Shown here in pieces: positions 47,071 through 56,771 of a stretch of 64,000 nucleotides of DNA. The translations under genes and the position numbers were made by a program. Each line of letters opens with the position of its first letter. The first letter of the stretch is position 1. Under the pieces are notes generated by a model. The model made no database searches. It was not told the origin of the DNA and saw only the letters and a list, made by a program, of their open reading frames with translations. Source of the DNA: Arsenophonus sp048493715 (GTDB lineage: Bacteria > Pseudomonadota > Gammaproteobacteria > Enterobacterales > Enterobacteriaceae); NCBI GenBank assembly GCA_048493715.1, contig JBGDCZ010000012.1:1-64000 (forward strand), given 5' to 3'.

Positions 47071-47333
47071 CCGTTGCTACTGTAAATTCACAAGATCAAA
47101 TAACTCAAAAACCACTACGTGATTCAGTTAAACAAGCACTGAAAAACTACTTTGCCCAACTTAATAACCAGGATGTGAATAACTTATATGAATTAGTATT
47201 GGCTGAGGTAGAAAAACCATTATTAGATATGGTAATGCAATATACCCGTGGAAATCAGACCCGTGCTGCATTAATGTTAAGCATCAACCGTGGAACTCTA
47301 CGTAAGAAATTGAAAAAATATGGTATGAATTAA
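47037..47333 (+). CDS. fis: DNA-binding protein Fis
   Basis: The 98-residue Fis is nearly identical to that of E. coli. An N-terminal beta-hairpin arm (about 10-26) is followed by helices A-D, with the C-terminal helix-turn-helix NQTRAALMLSINRGTLRKKLKKYG. It is a nucleoid protein and activator of rRNA and tRNA promoters. The ATG at 47037 is in the highly conserved context CTGACAGAACTATG. Translation probably depends on dusB coupling; here the dusB frame runs through the fis start. Confidence 0.99.
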   Translation: MFEQRGNSDVLTVATVNSQDQITQKPLRDSVKQALKNYFAQLNNQDVNNLYELVLAEVEKPLLDMVMQYTRGNQTRAALMLSINRGTLRKKLKKYGMN

Positions 47334-47343
47334 TCATCCATAT

Positions 47344-47380
47344 AAAAAAGGCGTTTACCTTACTAGTAAACGCCTTTTTA
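47344..47380. terminator. Terminator after fis (bidirectional)
   Basis: AAAAGGCGTTTAC and GTAAACGCCTTTT form a 13-pair stem around a seven-base loop (47346-47358, 47366-47378), flanked by A and T runs on both sides. It ends dusB-fis and could also stop transcription coming from rpoH on the minus strand. Confidence 0.92.
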
Positions 47381-47522
47381 TTTGGCATGTTAGCGATCAA
47401 AATAAGTCTGCCATTAGCTTTCTAACTTTCAACGACTTTTTCATAACTCTATTGCCAAGTTTTAAACTAGCTGAATAGCAAAAATGACAGCTAGATTTTT
47501 TACGTTATGCTACTAACTTAAT

Positions 47523-48383
47523 TTAAGCTTCCATTACTAATCGAAGCTTTTTCATGGCATTTTTTTCTAATTGACGAACGCGTTCAGCAGATACACTATA
47601 TTTATCGGCTAAATCTTGTAAAGTGGTTTTGTTCTCTTCATCCAGCCAGCGTGCACGAATGATATCCTGACTACGCTCATCTAAAGTGGATAACGCCTGC
47701 GTTAATTTATCAGTAGCATGGTTTCCCCAATTATCATCCTCAATGCTACCAGCAAAATCAGAAGATTTATCCTGTAGATATAAAACCGGTGCAATAATAG
47801 TATTTTCACCATTATTATCATTATCGTCATTCATATCGAATGCCATATCTTGGGCAGCCATGCGAGATTCCATCTCTCGAACATCCTTGCTGGTTACACC
47901 GAGTTCCTTAGCAACCATATCGACTTCATTTTGATTAAACCAGCCAATACACTTCTTATTTTTACGCAAATTGAAAAAAAGCTTACGTTGCGCTTTGGTT
48001 GTGGCAACTTTAACTATCCGCCAATTACGCAATACATATTCATGAATTTCAGCTTTGATCCAATGAACCGCAAATGAAACTAAACGTACGCCAACTTCAG
48101 GATTAAAACGACGAACGGCTTTCATTAGACCAATATTACCTTCTTGGATAAGATCCGCTTGTGGCAACCCATAGCCTGAATAATTACGTGCGATGTGAAT
48201 AACAAAACGTAAATGAGAAAGTATAAGCTGTTTAGCCGCATTTAAATCACCATGATAATGCAGCCGTTTTGCATATTCTTGTTCTTCCTCTGCTGTTAGC
48301 ATCGGATAAGCATTAGCTGAGCGCACATAAGCTTCAATGCTACCTTGTGGAATTAATGCTAATGATTGCATATCCTTGGTCAT
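47523..48383 (-). CDS. rpoH: Heat-shock sigma factor RpoH (sigma-32)
   Basis: The 286-residue group 3 sigma factor (284 in E. coli) has region 2 (DLIQEGNIGLMKAVRRFNPE; RLVSFAVHWIKAEIHEYVLRNW), the RpoH-box QRKLFFNLRK used for chaperone/FtsH control, and the region 4.2 helix-turn-helix (TLQDLADKYSVSAERVRQLE). It directs chaperone and protease transcription. Upstream 48384-48610 should contain its promoters and the thermosensing 5' region. GAGGAT precedes the ATG. Confidence 0.98.
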   Translation of the reverse strand: MTKDMQSLALIPQGSIEAYVRSANAYPMLTAEEEQEYAKRLHYHGDLNAAKQLILSHLRFVIHIARNYSGYGLPQADLIQEGNIGLMKAVRRFNPEVGVRLVSFAVHWIKAEIHEYVLRNWRIVKVATTKAQRKLFFNLRKNKKCIGWFNQNEVDMVAKELGVTSKDVREMESRMAAQDMAFDMNDDNDNNGENTIIAPVLYLQDKSSDFAGSIEDDNWGNHATDKLTQALSTLDERSQDIIRARWLDEENKTTLQDLADKYSVSAERVRQLEKNAMKKLRLVMEA

Positions 48384-48610
48384 TGATATCCTCTTTCAAT
48401 TCAATAAACTAAGAGTTAGTTCTAAATAAAAAGTTTCTATTTTGAGCAGCTTCCATTGCTCAACGATTAATCTGACATCGAGTAGTTTACCACTGCTTGG
48501 TATCGAAGAAAATTACCTTGACTTAATTAAATTGAACTTTTTACTTTAACACAATGACAGCATAAAAGTTCAACATTGATTATCAAAATCACTTTTTGTG
48601 CTGAAAATGA

Positions 48611-49570
48611 TCATTCTGGTGTGAAACGTCTTAAGTGCTGAGCTGTAGCCAGCCAGGCCGCTAACCAGCCAATCATCGCTGCAAAAAGCAAAATTAATAA
48701 CGCCTCATCCCATAAAAGTCCGCGAATATGAAATGTGGTACCAAATACACTCGCTACCTGAGTAACGATATCAGTAAGTTGCCATACTAATATGGCAGAA
48801 AGAATTAATGAAAGTAAGGCGCCAACCAATCCGAGTATAATACCACCATTTAAAAAAGGACGCATAATAAAACCATCGGTCGCCCCGATCAATTTCATGA
48901 CATTTATCGTATCTCTACGGGCAAAAATATTTAGTCTTATACTATTGCCTATCACTAAAAACACAGCCATAACCATTAAAATGCCAATCACCATTTCTGT
49001 CTGTCCGATCAGACCCGTTAATGCAGCTAAACGAGTAAACCAACTATCGTCCATACGAACATCCTCAATTCCTGCTAGCTGACTAACTTTATTGTGCAGG
49101 TTGATCAATGATTGTGAATTTTGAAAATCAATTTTAGGTGTAATAATTGCCACTGCTGGTAAAGGATTCTCTTCCAACAAATCTAATGCGGTAGCAAATC
49201 CTGACCAACTGCGAAACTCAATCATTGCTTCTTCACGTGACAGGTAATTGACATTTTTAACACCATCTAATTGCCTAAGACCAGCGACTGTCTGCTCAGC
49301 GCCTTTTTCATCCAAGGATTTATCCAAATAAACCGTTAATTGTGGAGTGGGATACCATTGTTGCGCCGCTTGTGAAACATTTTTCCACAAGATATAACAA
49401 AGACTGGGGAGCGTTATAGAAATCGCTATAACAGCTACTGTCAAAAGCGTGGCTAAAGGTTGACGTAACATATCTGCTAATGTATCTAGCCAGGCGTAAC
49501 GCCACTGTTCTCGCCATCCTCCTTTTAGTGCCTTAGTTTTGGATATTTTATGGATAGGTTTTTTAGCCAT
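48611..49570 (-). CDS. ftsX: Cell division protein FtsX
   Basis: The 319-residue protein has four membrane helices (one near 45-65 and three in the C-terminal half) and a periplasmic loop between the first two. With FtsE it activates amidases through EnvC at the septum. E. coli FtsX is 352 residues; the difference is a shorter cytoplasmic N-terminus. The VMKLIGATDGFIMRPFLNGGI motif, typical for the family, is present. It overlaps ftsE by eight bases. Confidence 0.97.
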   Translation of the reverse strand: MAKKPIHKISKTKALKGGWREQWRYAWLDTLADMLRQPLATLLTVAVIAISITLPSLCYILWKNVSQAAQQWYPTPQLTVYLDKSLDEKGAEQTVAGLRQLDGVKNVNYLSREEAMIEFRSWSGFATALDLLEENPLPAVAIITPKIDFQNSQSLINLHNKVSQLAGIEDVRMDDSWFTRLAALTGLIGQTEMVIGILMVMAVFLVIGNSIRLNIFARRDTINVMKLIGATDGFIMRPFLNGGIILGLVGALLSLILSAILVWQLTDIVTQVASVFGTTFHIRGLLWDEALLILLFAAMIGWLAAWLATAQHLRRFTPE

Positions 49571-50228
49571 TCTGACCTCCTATCATTCTTCCTTCGCTTA
49601 ATGTCAGAATAGAATAATGACGACGCTCAATAAGCTCAAGATCATGAGTGGCCACCAAAACTGTTACGCCGACTCGATTAAATTCTTCAAATAATCGCAT
49701 AATACCTTCAGATAATTCACCATCCAAATTACCCGTTGGTTCATCTGCTAACAATACACTAGGCTTATTAACAATTGCGCGAGCTATCCCTACCCGCTGC
49801 TGTTCTCCACCTGATAATTGAATTGGATAACTTTTCGCCCTATCGAGTAAACCCACTTTATCCAACGCAGCAGACACCCTACGACGAATATCCTCAGAGC
49901 TAGCACCAGCAATAATCAACGGCATAGCAACATTATTATAAACGTTTCTATCAAACAACAAATGGTGATCTTGAAAGATCATCCCTATCTGGCGACGTAA
50001 GAAAGGAACTTCGCATTTTTTTAAGCGGCTAATGTGATGACCGCCAAACCAAATATGGCCAGCACTGGGACGTTCAATACTACAAATTAACTTTAATAAG
50101 GTACTTTTCCCAGCTCCCGAATGCCCGGTAAGAAATGCCATTGCTCCAGGCTGAAGATGAAAATCAACGCCCTGGAGTGCTTGCTTGCCACCACGATAAG
50201 CTTTACTAACATGTTCAAAGCGAATCAT
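49563..50228 (-). CDS. ftsE: Cell division ATP-binding protein FtsE
   Basis: The 221-residue ABC ATPase (222 in E. coli) has Walker A TGHSGAGKSTLLK (about 35), the Q-loop region GMIFQDHHLL, signature LSGGEQQRVGIARAI (about 139), Walker B VLLADEPTGNLD (about 158) and H-loop VLVATHDLEL. Partner of FtsX. It lies between ftsY and ftsX in the classic ftsYEX operon, five bases after ftsY. Confidence 0.99.
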   Translation of the reverse strand: MIRFEHVSKAYRGGKQALQGVDFHLQPGAMAFLTGHSGAGKSTLLKLICSIERPSAGHIWFGGHHISRLKKCEVPFLRRQIGMIFQDHHLLFDRNVYNNVAMPLIIAGASSEDIRRRVSAALDKVGLLDRAKSYPIQLSGGEQQRVGIARAIVNKPSVLLADEPTGNLDGELSEGIMRLFEEFNRVGVTVLVATHDLELIERRHYSILTLSEGRMIGGQNG

Positions 50229-50233
50229 TGATA

Positions 50234-51481
50234 TTAATCCTCTCGGACAAAAAGCGCCTCGATGAAATCATTAGCTACAAAAGGCCGAAGATCATCAATA
50301 GCTTCACCAATGCCGATATAACGAATTGGGATCTTAAACTGATCGGCAATAGCAAAAATCACACCACCCTTAGCTGTACCATCAAGTTTAGTTAAAATAA
50401 TGCCGGTTAAACCCACTACCTCATGAAAAATTTTAGTCTGATTAATGGCATTCTGACCAGTACTAGCATCTAAGGTTAGCATCACTTCATGCGGTGCTTG
50501 TTGATCAAGTTTTTGCATAACTCGGACAATTTTTTTCAACTCTTCCATCAAATGAGCTTTGTTTTGCAAGCGTCCGGCCGTATCTGCAATCAATATATCG
50601 ATCCCCTTCGCTTTAGCAGACTGAATAGCATCAAAAATAACTGATGCAGGATCTGCTCCAGTATGCTGAGCAATAACAGGTATATTATTACACTCTCCCC
50701 AAACTTGTAGCTGTTCAACCGCCGCTGCCCTAAATGTATCTCCCGCAGCCAACATCACCGATTTACCTTCCACCTGATATTGACGTGCTAATTTACCAAT
50801 CGTGGTAGTTTTACCAACTCCATTAACACCAACCATCAATATTACATAAGGTAATTTATTTTCTATAACCAATGGCTTATCAACCGCAGATAAGATATTG
50901 GCCATCTCATCACGCAATTTGCTATAAAGCCTCTCAACATCATTTAGCTCTTTACGATTAACATGGCTAGTTAGGTTAGCTATTATCTTTCGTGTGGTTT
51001 CTAATCCGACATCAGCAACTAAAAGTTGTTCTTCCAATTCATCAAACAGTTCATCATCAATTTTTTTACCGCGAAAAAAACTAACAAAACCGACCCCCAT
51101 ATTCTGCCGAGTTTTTAATAAACCCTTTCTTAACCGCGAAAAAAAATTCTTTTTTTTCGGCTTTTCTTGTTCTGTTATGGGCGGTGTCTTTTTCTGTTCA
51201 TCTATCGCTGGCAAAGTGACTGTCTGTTTATTAAGCGTAACAGTTTCTATAGCACCAACGTCTGTTGGTTGGCTTTGACCGTTTTTTTCTCCAACTGATT
51301 GGGATTGCATCTTTTCTGCTTTTGTAGACTGAGGTGATGTCTCTATTACAGCTGTCAATCCTGCAGAAGATTGATTTTCTACTTTCTGTTCGGGTTGTTG
51401 CTCTGTTTCTCTTTTTTGCACTTCATTTTCAAAGCCAAATCCTAGCCAGGAAAAAAAACTTTTTGTTCTCTTTTTAGTCAT
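50234..51481 (-). CDS. ftsY: Signal recognition particle receptor FtsY
   Basis: The 415-residue SRP receptor has a Glu/Gln/Lys-rich N-terminal A domain (about 1-120) and an NG GTPase domain. The A domain is shorter than in E. coli (497 total), a region known to vary. GTPase motifs are GVNGVGKTTTIGKLA (about 218), DTAGRLQNK (about 302) and TKLDGTAKGGVIF (about 370). It delivers ribosome-nascent chains to SecYEG. First gene of ftsYEX, divergent from rsmD. Confidence 0.98.
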   Translation of the reverse strand: MTKKRTKSFFSWLGFGFENEVQKRETEQQPEQKVENQSSAGLTAVIETSPQSTKAEKMQSQSVGEKNGQSQPTDVGAIETVTLNKQTVTLPAIDEQKKTPPITEQEKPKKKNFFSRLRKGLLKTRQNMGVGFVSFFRGKKIDDELFDELEEQLLVADVGLETTRKIIANLTSHVNRKELNDVERLYSKLRDEMANILSAVDKPLVIENKLPYVILMVGVNGVGKTTTIGKLARQYQVEGKSVMLAAGDTFRAAAVEQLQVWGECNNIPVIAQHTGADPASVIFDAIQSAKAKGIDILIADTAGRLQNKAHLMEELKKIVRVMQKLDQQAPHEVMLTLDASTGQNAINQTKIFHEVVGLTGIILTKLDGTAKGGVIFAIADQFKIPIRYIGIGEAIDDLRPFVANDFIEALFVRED

Positions 51482-51693
51482 CTGCCATTACACTCCTTGC
51501 GGTAAGAACATGGTATTACCAACAAACACCAAAAATATGATGGCAGTGTATCACTTGATTTGATTGCAACACATATCTGCCACACATTTCATGTTAAATT
51601 AGCGATAATTTTCATGTTGTGCATGTTGTCTATTAAACATTGATATTATTATCACCTATATTAACAAACTATAACGACTAAACTATGTAAATT

Positions 51694-52272
51694 ATGGTAA
51701 GAAAAATACAATCTGCACCGCAAGGCCAAATTCGTATAATTGGCGGGAAATGGCGAGGACGTAAACTTCCTGTTTTTGATAGTGAGAGCTTACGCCCCAC
51801 CACCGATAGGATCAGAGAAACTTTATTTAATTGGTTAATCCCTGTTATTCAAGAAGCTCGCTGTCTTGATTGTTTTGCTGGCAGTGGCGCTTTAGCTATT
51901 GAAGCACTTTCCCGCTATGCCGCTTCTGCTACCTTAATTGAATTAGAGCGGACCATTGCGACCCAACTTACGGCCAATTTAGTTAAATTAGAGGCAAAAA
52001 ATGCACAAGTAATCAATACCGATACATTGAGCTATCTAGCACAGTTAGGTACAGCTTATGATGTAGTTTTTCTTGATCCTCCATTTCGTAAAGCTCTATT
52101 GCAACAAACAGCTTTATTATTAGAACAGAATAGTTGGTTAAGTGTAAACAGTTGGATCTATGTTGAGGCAGAAGCTGAAGCTAATTTAGCGATGTTACCT
52201 AAAAATTGGCAACTTCATCGTAAGAAAGTAGCAGGGCAAGTCGCTTACTGTCTTTATATTCGTCATCAATAA
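51694..52272 (+). CDS. rsmD: 16S rRNA m2G966 methyltransferase RsmD
   Basis: The 192-residue SAM-dependent methyltransferase has GQIRIIGGKWRGRKLPV at the N-terminus, the target-binding RPTTDRIRETLFNWL, motif I CLDCFAGSGALAIEALSR and the catalytic DPPF tetrad in VVFLDPPFRK (about 128). The length is normal. It is divergent from ftsY, as in E. coli. Confidence 0.97.
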   Translation: MVRKIQSAPQGQIRIIGGKWRGRKLPVFDSESLRPTTDRIRETLFNWLIPVIQEARCLDCFAGSGALAIEALSRYAASATLIELERTIATQLTANLVKLEAKNAQVINTDTLSYLAQLGTAYDVVFLDPPFRKALLQQTALLLEQNSWLSVNSWIYVEAEAEANLAMLPKNWQLHRKKVAGQVAYCLYIRHQ

Positions 52273-52288
52273 TTATTTAGGAAATATC

Positions 52289-52564
52289 ATGTTAATAAAT
52301 GCTGGAAAATTATTAATGCTTTTTGTTTGGGGCTTCATGATTTTTAATTTGTTCCAACCGTTTCTTAAGCCATTAAAATATTTTATAGATTTAGCAATGA
52401 TATTTACGATTTTCATGCATGCTCTGCAAACCATTTTTTTGAAAGCCGCTTTTGCAAAAACAGAAAAACATCCTCATTGGCTGCAAATAAAAATATTTCT
52501 CTTCGGCATTTTTGAACTGCTAACTTGGCAGCAAAGACAAAAAACTGACCCACTGCCAAAATAA
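52289..52564 (+). CDS. yhhL: DUF1145 membrane protein YhhL
   Basis: The 91-residue protein has two to three hydrophobic segments (about 8-25, 33-50 and 68-80). The family (DUF1145) is of unknown function and sits directly downstream of rsmD in E. coli, as here (16-base gap). The reading frame is intact with a plausible ribosome-binding site (TTTAGGAAA). Confidence 0.88.
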   Translation: MLINAGKLLMLFVWGFMIFNLFQPFLKPLKYFIDLAMIFTIFMHALQTIFLKAAFAKTEKHPHWLQIKIFLFGIFELLTWQQRQKTDPLPK

Positions 52565-52612
52565 ATAGGCAAGCAATTTGTAGAGCAATGCATTATCAGC
52601 TGATGAATTTGG

Positions 52613-52996
52613 CTATTTTGCATTGGCTTCTACTTCAAAGCGAACAAATCTTTTTCCCTGTATAGAAAGTTTACCTCTATCCCCTTTTTTAATCACGTTG
52701 TATTCCTTCTCCTTTTTAACAATAACCTTTATCACCTCACCAGTTGAGAGTAACTGAAAATAAATTTCATAACGAAAAGTCTCAGGGGTAACAACTTCGC
52801 GTTGACGTGAACGCATATTAGGATAGGGATAATCTTTTTTATCAATAACTTCAACCTGATAAATAATAATTGGAGAATTATCATTAATTTCATTTTGTCG
52901 ACGTTGCTAAAAGAAACGTTTTGTCGCTAGTATGATAATAATGGTAATAACCAATATAACCGATCTATTCACAACACTTTCCAAACGTTCAATCAT
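52613..52996 (-). pseudogene. yhhM: DUF2500 protein YhhM, interrupted by one in-frame TAG
   Basis: From ATG at 52996 a frame of 127 codons is open except for one TAG at 52907-52909, directly after the membrane anchor (VILVITIIIILATKRFF). The sequence beyond the stop, QRRQNEINDN, matches the position of QQRRE in E. coli YhhM, suggesting CAG changed to TAG. The C-terminal domain MRSRQREVVTPETFRYEIYF and KKGDRGKLSIQGKRFVRF is intact and could be reinitiated at 52816, but would lack the membrane anchor. It is the least damaged of the pseudogenes. Confidence 0.82.
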
Positions 52997-53081
52997 CGAT
53001 GCAACTAGTAACTATTATTATTGTCTATCTTTTAATAGGATCAATAATAATTAATTAATCTTTTTATTTAGTGGAGAAGCA

Positions 53082-53711
53082 ATGATAAGTTGGCCATTTC
53101 TTGCTGTGTTATTTTCTGGTTGGCTGTATATTGATGCTGCCTACCGTGGCCCACAATGGCAATGCTGGCTATTTCGTCCAGTGACCCTATTACTGCTAAT
53201 ATTTTGGGCCTGGAGTGCTAATATTAGTTATGCTTCTGGCTATCTAATTATTGCTGGATTGTTAGTGATGTTAATTGCTGATGGCTGGCAAATGCTTTCC
53301 AGTGAACGTTTATTACCACCTATTTCCTTATTATCTCTCAGCTATCTACTTTATACCATCAGTTTTGCCATGCAGATGAATTTCACTTTCTTCCTGCCAT
53401 TACTTGCTATATTACTGATCTTAAGTGCCATTGTCTTAGTGATAATATGGGCACATCTTGGAACACTTCGCACGCCTTCTATTGTTCTACTTTTAATGTC
53501 ATTCATTATGGTGTGGGTAGCGGGTGAACAATATTTTGGTTTAGCCAGAGAACATAATTTCTCCATCATGATTGGGGCATTTTTACTTTTTATTGCCAAC
53601 ACTACCTGGCTAATCGCCAAATTTCGTTACCCATTTAAAGCATCGAAAGCCACAATTACAGCTGGCTATTTTATTGGCCAATTTTTAATTGTACGTTCGC
53701 TTTACTTATAA
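53082..53711 (+). CDS. yhhN: YhhN-family membrane protein (lysoplasmalogenase-like)
   Basis: The 209-residue protein (208 in E. coli) has seven to eight membrane helices throughout. It belongs to the YhhN/TMEM86 family, whose mammalian members are lysoplasmalogenases; the bacterial substrate is unknown. The AYRGPQWQCWLFRPVTLLLLI region is characteristic. GGAGAAG precedes the start. It lies between yhhM and zntA as in E. coli. Confidence 0.93.
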   Translation: MISWPFLAVLFSGWLYIDAAYRGPQWQCWLFRPVTLLLLIFWAWSANISYASGYLIIAGLLVMLIADGWQMLSSERLLPPISLLSLSYLLYTISFAMQMNFTFFLPLLAILLILSAIVLVIIWAHLGTLRTPSIVLLLMSFIMVWVAGEQYFGLAREHNFSIMIGAFLLFIANTTWLIAKFRYPFKASKATITAGYFIGQFLIVRSLYL

Positions 53712-53788
53712 ATTAAATTATTGTTAGCTTTGATAGTCGTTTTTCAACCAAATAGCATTTTTTGTCAAATAATCCCTTTTTTATTTGT

Positions 53789-53820
53789 TTGACTTTAGAG
53801 TGAACTCTAAAGTGTAAAGT
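53789..53820 (+). promoter_or_regulatory. zntA promoter with ZntR operator
   Basis: -35 TTGACT (53789-53794) and -10 TAAAGT (53815-53820) are separated by an over-long 20-base spacer, the hallmark of MerR-family promoters. The spacer holds a perfect dyad ACTTTAGAGT/ACTCTAAAGT (53792-53801, 53804-53813) with a two-base centre. Arrangement and spacing match the E. coli ZntR-zntA promoter. The site looks functional although zntA is dead. Confidence 0.88.
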
Positions 53821-53867
53821 AAATCACAGAAACAAAATTTTAAGTAGAGAATTAAAAAGGTGAGACT

Positions 53868-56211
53868 ATGTGCACACATACCCACAAACAATATAAGCAT
53901 ATTGTACAGTACTGCACAACAAGTGGTCAATGTAGCACTAAAAAGAAAGTTAGTGGTCACAAACATAGCAAAAAAACAGTATTGCTATCAGCAAAACACT
54001 CAGCGGATGGTGAGGAGCACCAATTCTAACCTTACGGAGGATCAGCCCCTGCATTAATGATGCTAATAAACTTCACTATATAAGTGAACATTCACTTATA
54101 TCAGAGGAAAATAATACCTCCATGCAAAGAGGAAAACAGCGCTTCCATTGGATTATAAGTGGTATGGACTGTGCAAGCTGCGCACGTAAAATTGAAATCG
54201 CTGTCAGTAAATTAAGAACGTCAAACAAGTAAAAGTGCTTTTTACTACCGAGAAATTAATTGTCGATGCTGATGATGTGCGTGATGATGTTATCCAAGCG
54301 GTGCAACAAACTAGCTTCAAATTATATGACATAAATGCAGCTAAATTAGCGGCAAAAAAGCGTCAAGACAATCCATTTAGTGAATATAATTCCATAATTA
54401 TTCTATTCTTTTTAATGTTAATCAGTTGGGGAATTTCCTTAGTTGATGACAAAATAGGACAAATTGCTTTTAATTGTCACGACATTATATGGACTCTATC
54501 CGATTACTGTTAGAGCAATATAGTTGATACGCTCAGGGACTTTTTTTGCGATAGAAACACTGATGAGTGTTGCAGCACTAGGGGCATTATTTATCAATGC
54601 TAGTGAAGAAGCCACCATGGTTTTATTTTATTTATGTTAGGAGAAAGATTAGAGTCTTATGCCGCTAGGCGGGCACGCCGAGGTATTAGTAGTTTGCTGG
54701 CGCTTATTCCTGAACAAGCAGCGCTGATTAAAAATGGTAGCAAAACCGTTGTTCCTGTCGCAACATTACAACCAGGTGATATTATTGAAATCGCTCCGGG
54801 TGGTCACTTACCAACCGATGCCGAATTATTGAATGAATTCGCCAGTTTTGATGAAAGTGCATTGACCGGTGTAATCGATTCCTGTCGAACGAAAAACAGG
54901 CGAAAAAGTATTAGCCTGCGCCCTTTCCATCGATCGTACTATACACATTAAAGTGATCTCCAAACAAGGTCAAAATACAATCGATCGCATTATGATATTA
55001 ATCGAGCAAGTGGAAAAGCGCCGTGCACCGATTGAACGATTTATTGATCGTTTTAGCCAAATTTACACGCCACTTAATTATGTTAGCTGCTAGCTTAGTT
55101 ATTATCATTCCACCGCTTTTTTTTGCCCAATCATGGGAAACATGGATCTATCGTGGTCTAACTTTACTATTAATCGGCTGCCCTTGTGCCTTAGTGATCT
55201 CTACTCCGGCAGCAATTACTTCCGCCCTTGTCGCTGCAACCCGTAGGGGAACACTTATTAAAGGGGGCGCGACTTTGGAACGATTAAGTTCAGTCAGCCA
55301 AGTTGCCTTAGATTAAGGCAGGTACCCTGACCGAAGGGAAACCGCAAGTTACTGATATCATAACCGCCAAAACAGTGACGCAGGAAACACTATTGCAGTT
55401 TACCGCTTCAGTTGAAAATGGCTCACACCATCACTTTAGCAAAAGCGATTTTGGCCAAAGCTGAAGCACTAGAAATTAATATTGAACCCGCCTAAAATCA
55501 TAAAGCCTTGGCCGGTATTGGAGTGGAAGGATATCTGGCAGGTAAACATATTCTGGTATCAGCACAAATAACCTATCTTTCGATATATTAACCATTAAAT
55601 GGCAACAAACCATAAAAGCATTTGAAAATCAATGAAAAACCGTTGTTGTTGTATTAGTCGATAATAAGTTACTCGGTATTATTGCTATGCAGGATGTATT
55701 ACGTGCAGATGCGATTGATGCTATAAATAAATTGAAAAAACTAGGTATTAAATCAATCATGTTGACTGGTGATAATCCATTGGCAGCTAAATCAATTGCG
55801 AAAAGAATCGGTTTAGATTATCGGGCCGGACTATTACCAGAAGATAAAGTCAATGCCATTAGCGCTCAATAAAATCGCTCATACACTTATGGTTGGTGAT
55901 GGTATTAATGATGGGCCGCCAATGTTGTTATTGCAATGGGCAATGGAACAGACGTTGCTCTTGAAACAGCTGATACGGCATTGACTCATAATCGACTAAC
56001 AGGATTAGCCGAGCTCATTATGTTATCACGAGCAACCCGAGTCAATATTCGCCAAAATATCGCTATCGCCTTAGGGCTAAAAGCTATCTTTCTGGTGCCT
56101 AGTTTACTAGGCATAACTGGCTTATGGATGGCTGTTTTAGCAGATTCGGGTGCCACTGTCTTAGTAACCGCAAATGCTATCCGTTTACTAAAAGATTGGC
56201 AGGCAAAATAA
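53868..56211 (+). pseudogene. zntA: Zn/Cd/Pb-exporting P-type ATPase ZntA, degraded
   Basis: Starting at ATG 53868 with a His/Cys-rich N-terminus (MCTHTHKQYKHI), the frame breaks near 54029. Fragments of all ZntA domains follow in different frames: SGMDCASCARKIE (metal-binding), SFDESALTG (A-domain), LTLLLIGCPCALVISTPAAI (the CPC ion site), a phosphorylation motif read as D-stop next to AGTLTEGKP (DKTGT destroyed by a one-base insertion and a Thr to Ala change), LTGDNPLAAKSIAKRIGL, MVGDGIND and SGATVLVTANAIRLL. At least eight lesions over 2.3 kb. Confidence 0.95.
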
Positions 56212-56320
56212 ACATTTAATTAAATATTATTAATATATTCGGTAAAAGAGAGATATTGTTCAATAGCCTCTCTTTTTCTTATCGATAAATTATTTATCAC
56301 CATTTCGTTTTTGTTTTTAA

Positions 56321-56566
56321 TTAGCTTTTTTTGCGAATCAAATAACGATAGGGTAATTGCTGAATGTCTTCAGCTATAATTTGATGTTCCATAAAGCGGC
56401 AAAAAGCAGGAATATCACGTTTTGTCACCGGATCATCAGCAATAATTAGTAACGTTTCGTCTTCAGCCATCTGACGAACCATTTTTCTTATCATCATAAT
56501 CGGTTCAGGACAACGTAATCCTTGGGTATCAATGGTTCGGTTGGGGTTAGCAAAAATATCTGACAT
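56321..56566 (-). CDS. tusA: Sulfur carrier protein TusA
   Basis: The 81-residue protein equals E. coli TusA. The persulfide-carrying Cys is in TQGLRCPEPIMMIRK (about 20), followed by LLIIADDPVTKRDIPAFC and the C-terminal PYRYLIRK. It relays sulfur from IscS to TusBCD-E for 2-thiolation of wobble uridines by MnmA. It is on the opposite strand to zntA and yhhQ, as in E. coli. Confidence 0.98.
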   Translation of the reverse strand: MSDIFANPNRTIDTQGLRCPEPIMMIRKMVRQMAEDETLLIIADDPVTKRDIPAFCRFMEHQIIAEDIQQLPYRYLIRKKS

Positions 56567-56726
56567 AAGTATATCGTTTTTGAGCCTATTAATAGGCTGG
56601 AATTATATTAAAAATCAAGTAAATTGGCCTGTTATTTATCAAATAAAAATAGATAAGAAAAATTTATTATTCATTTTACTTTTATCTTAATCTCAAGCGT
56701 ATGATGCACGCATAAATTAGACTATC

Positions 56727-56765
56727 ATGGGTTCCCTCATCCCATTTAACCAAAAACAAAAAAGG
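56727..56765 (+). promoter_or_regulatory. Candidate class I preQ1 riboswitch upstream of yhhQ
   Basis: A compact hairpin ATGGG (56727-56731), nine-base loop, CCCAT (56741-56745) is followed by an A-rich tail that runs into the Shine-Dalgarno AAAGG (56761-56765), seven bases before the yhhQ start. This layout (short P1 stem, pyrimidine-rich loop, A-rich 3' tail including the ribosome-binding site) is the one of class I preQ1 riboswitches, and E. coli yhhQ is known to carry one that senses preQ1 at the Shine-Dalgarno. Assignment rests on layout and gene context, not on a covariance search. Confidence 0.6.
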
Positions 56766-56771
56766 TATAAT

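Noticed and set aside
54235..56211. Several open frames that could be called separate small genes
   Set aside because: All are consecutive pieces of one ZntA sequence in different frames, so they were merged into one pseudogene.
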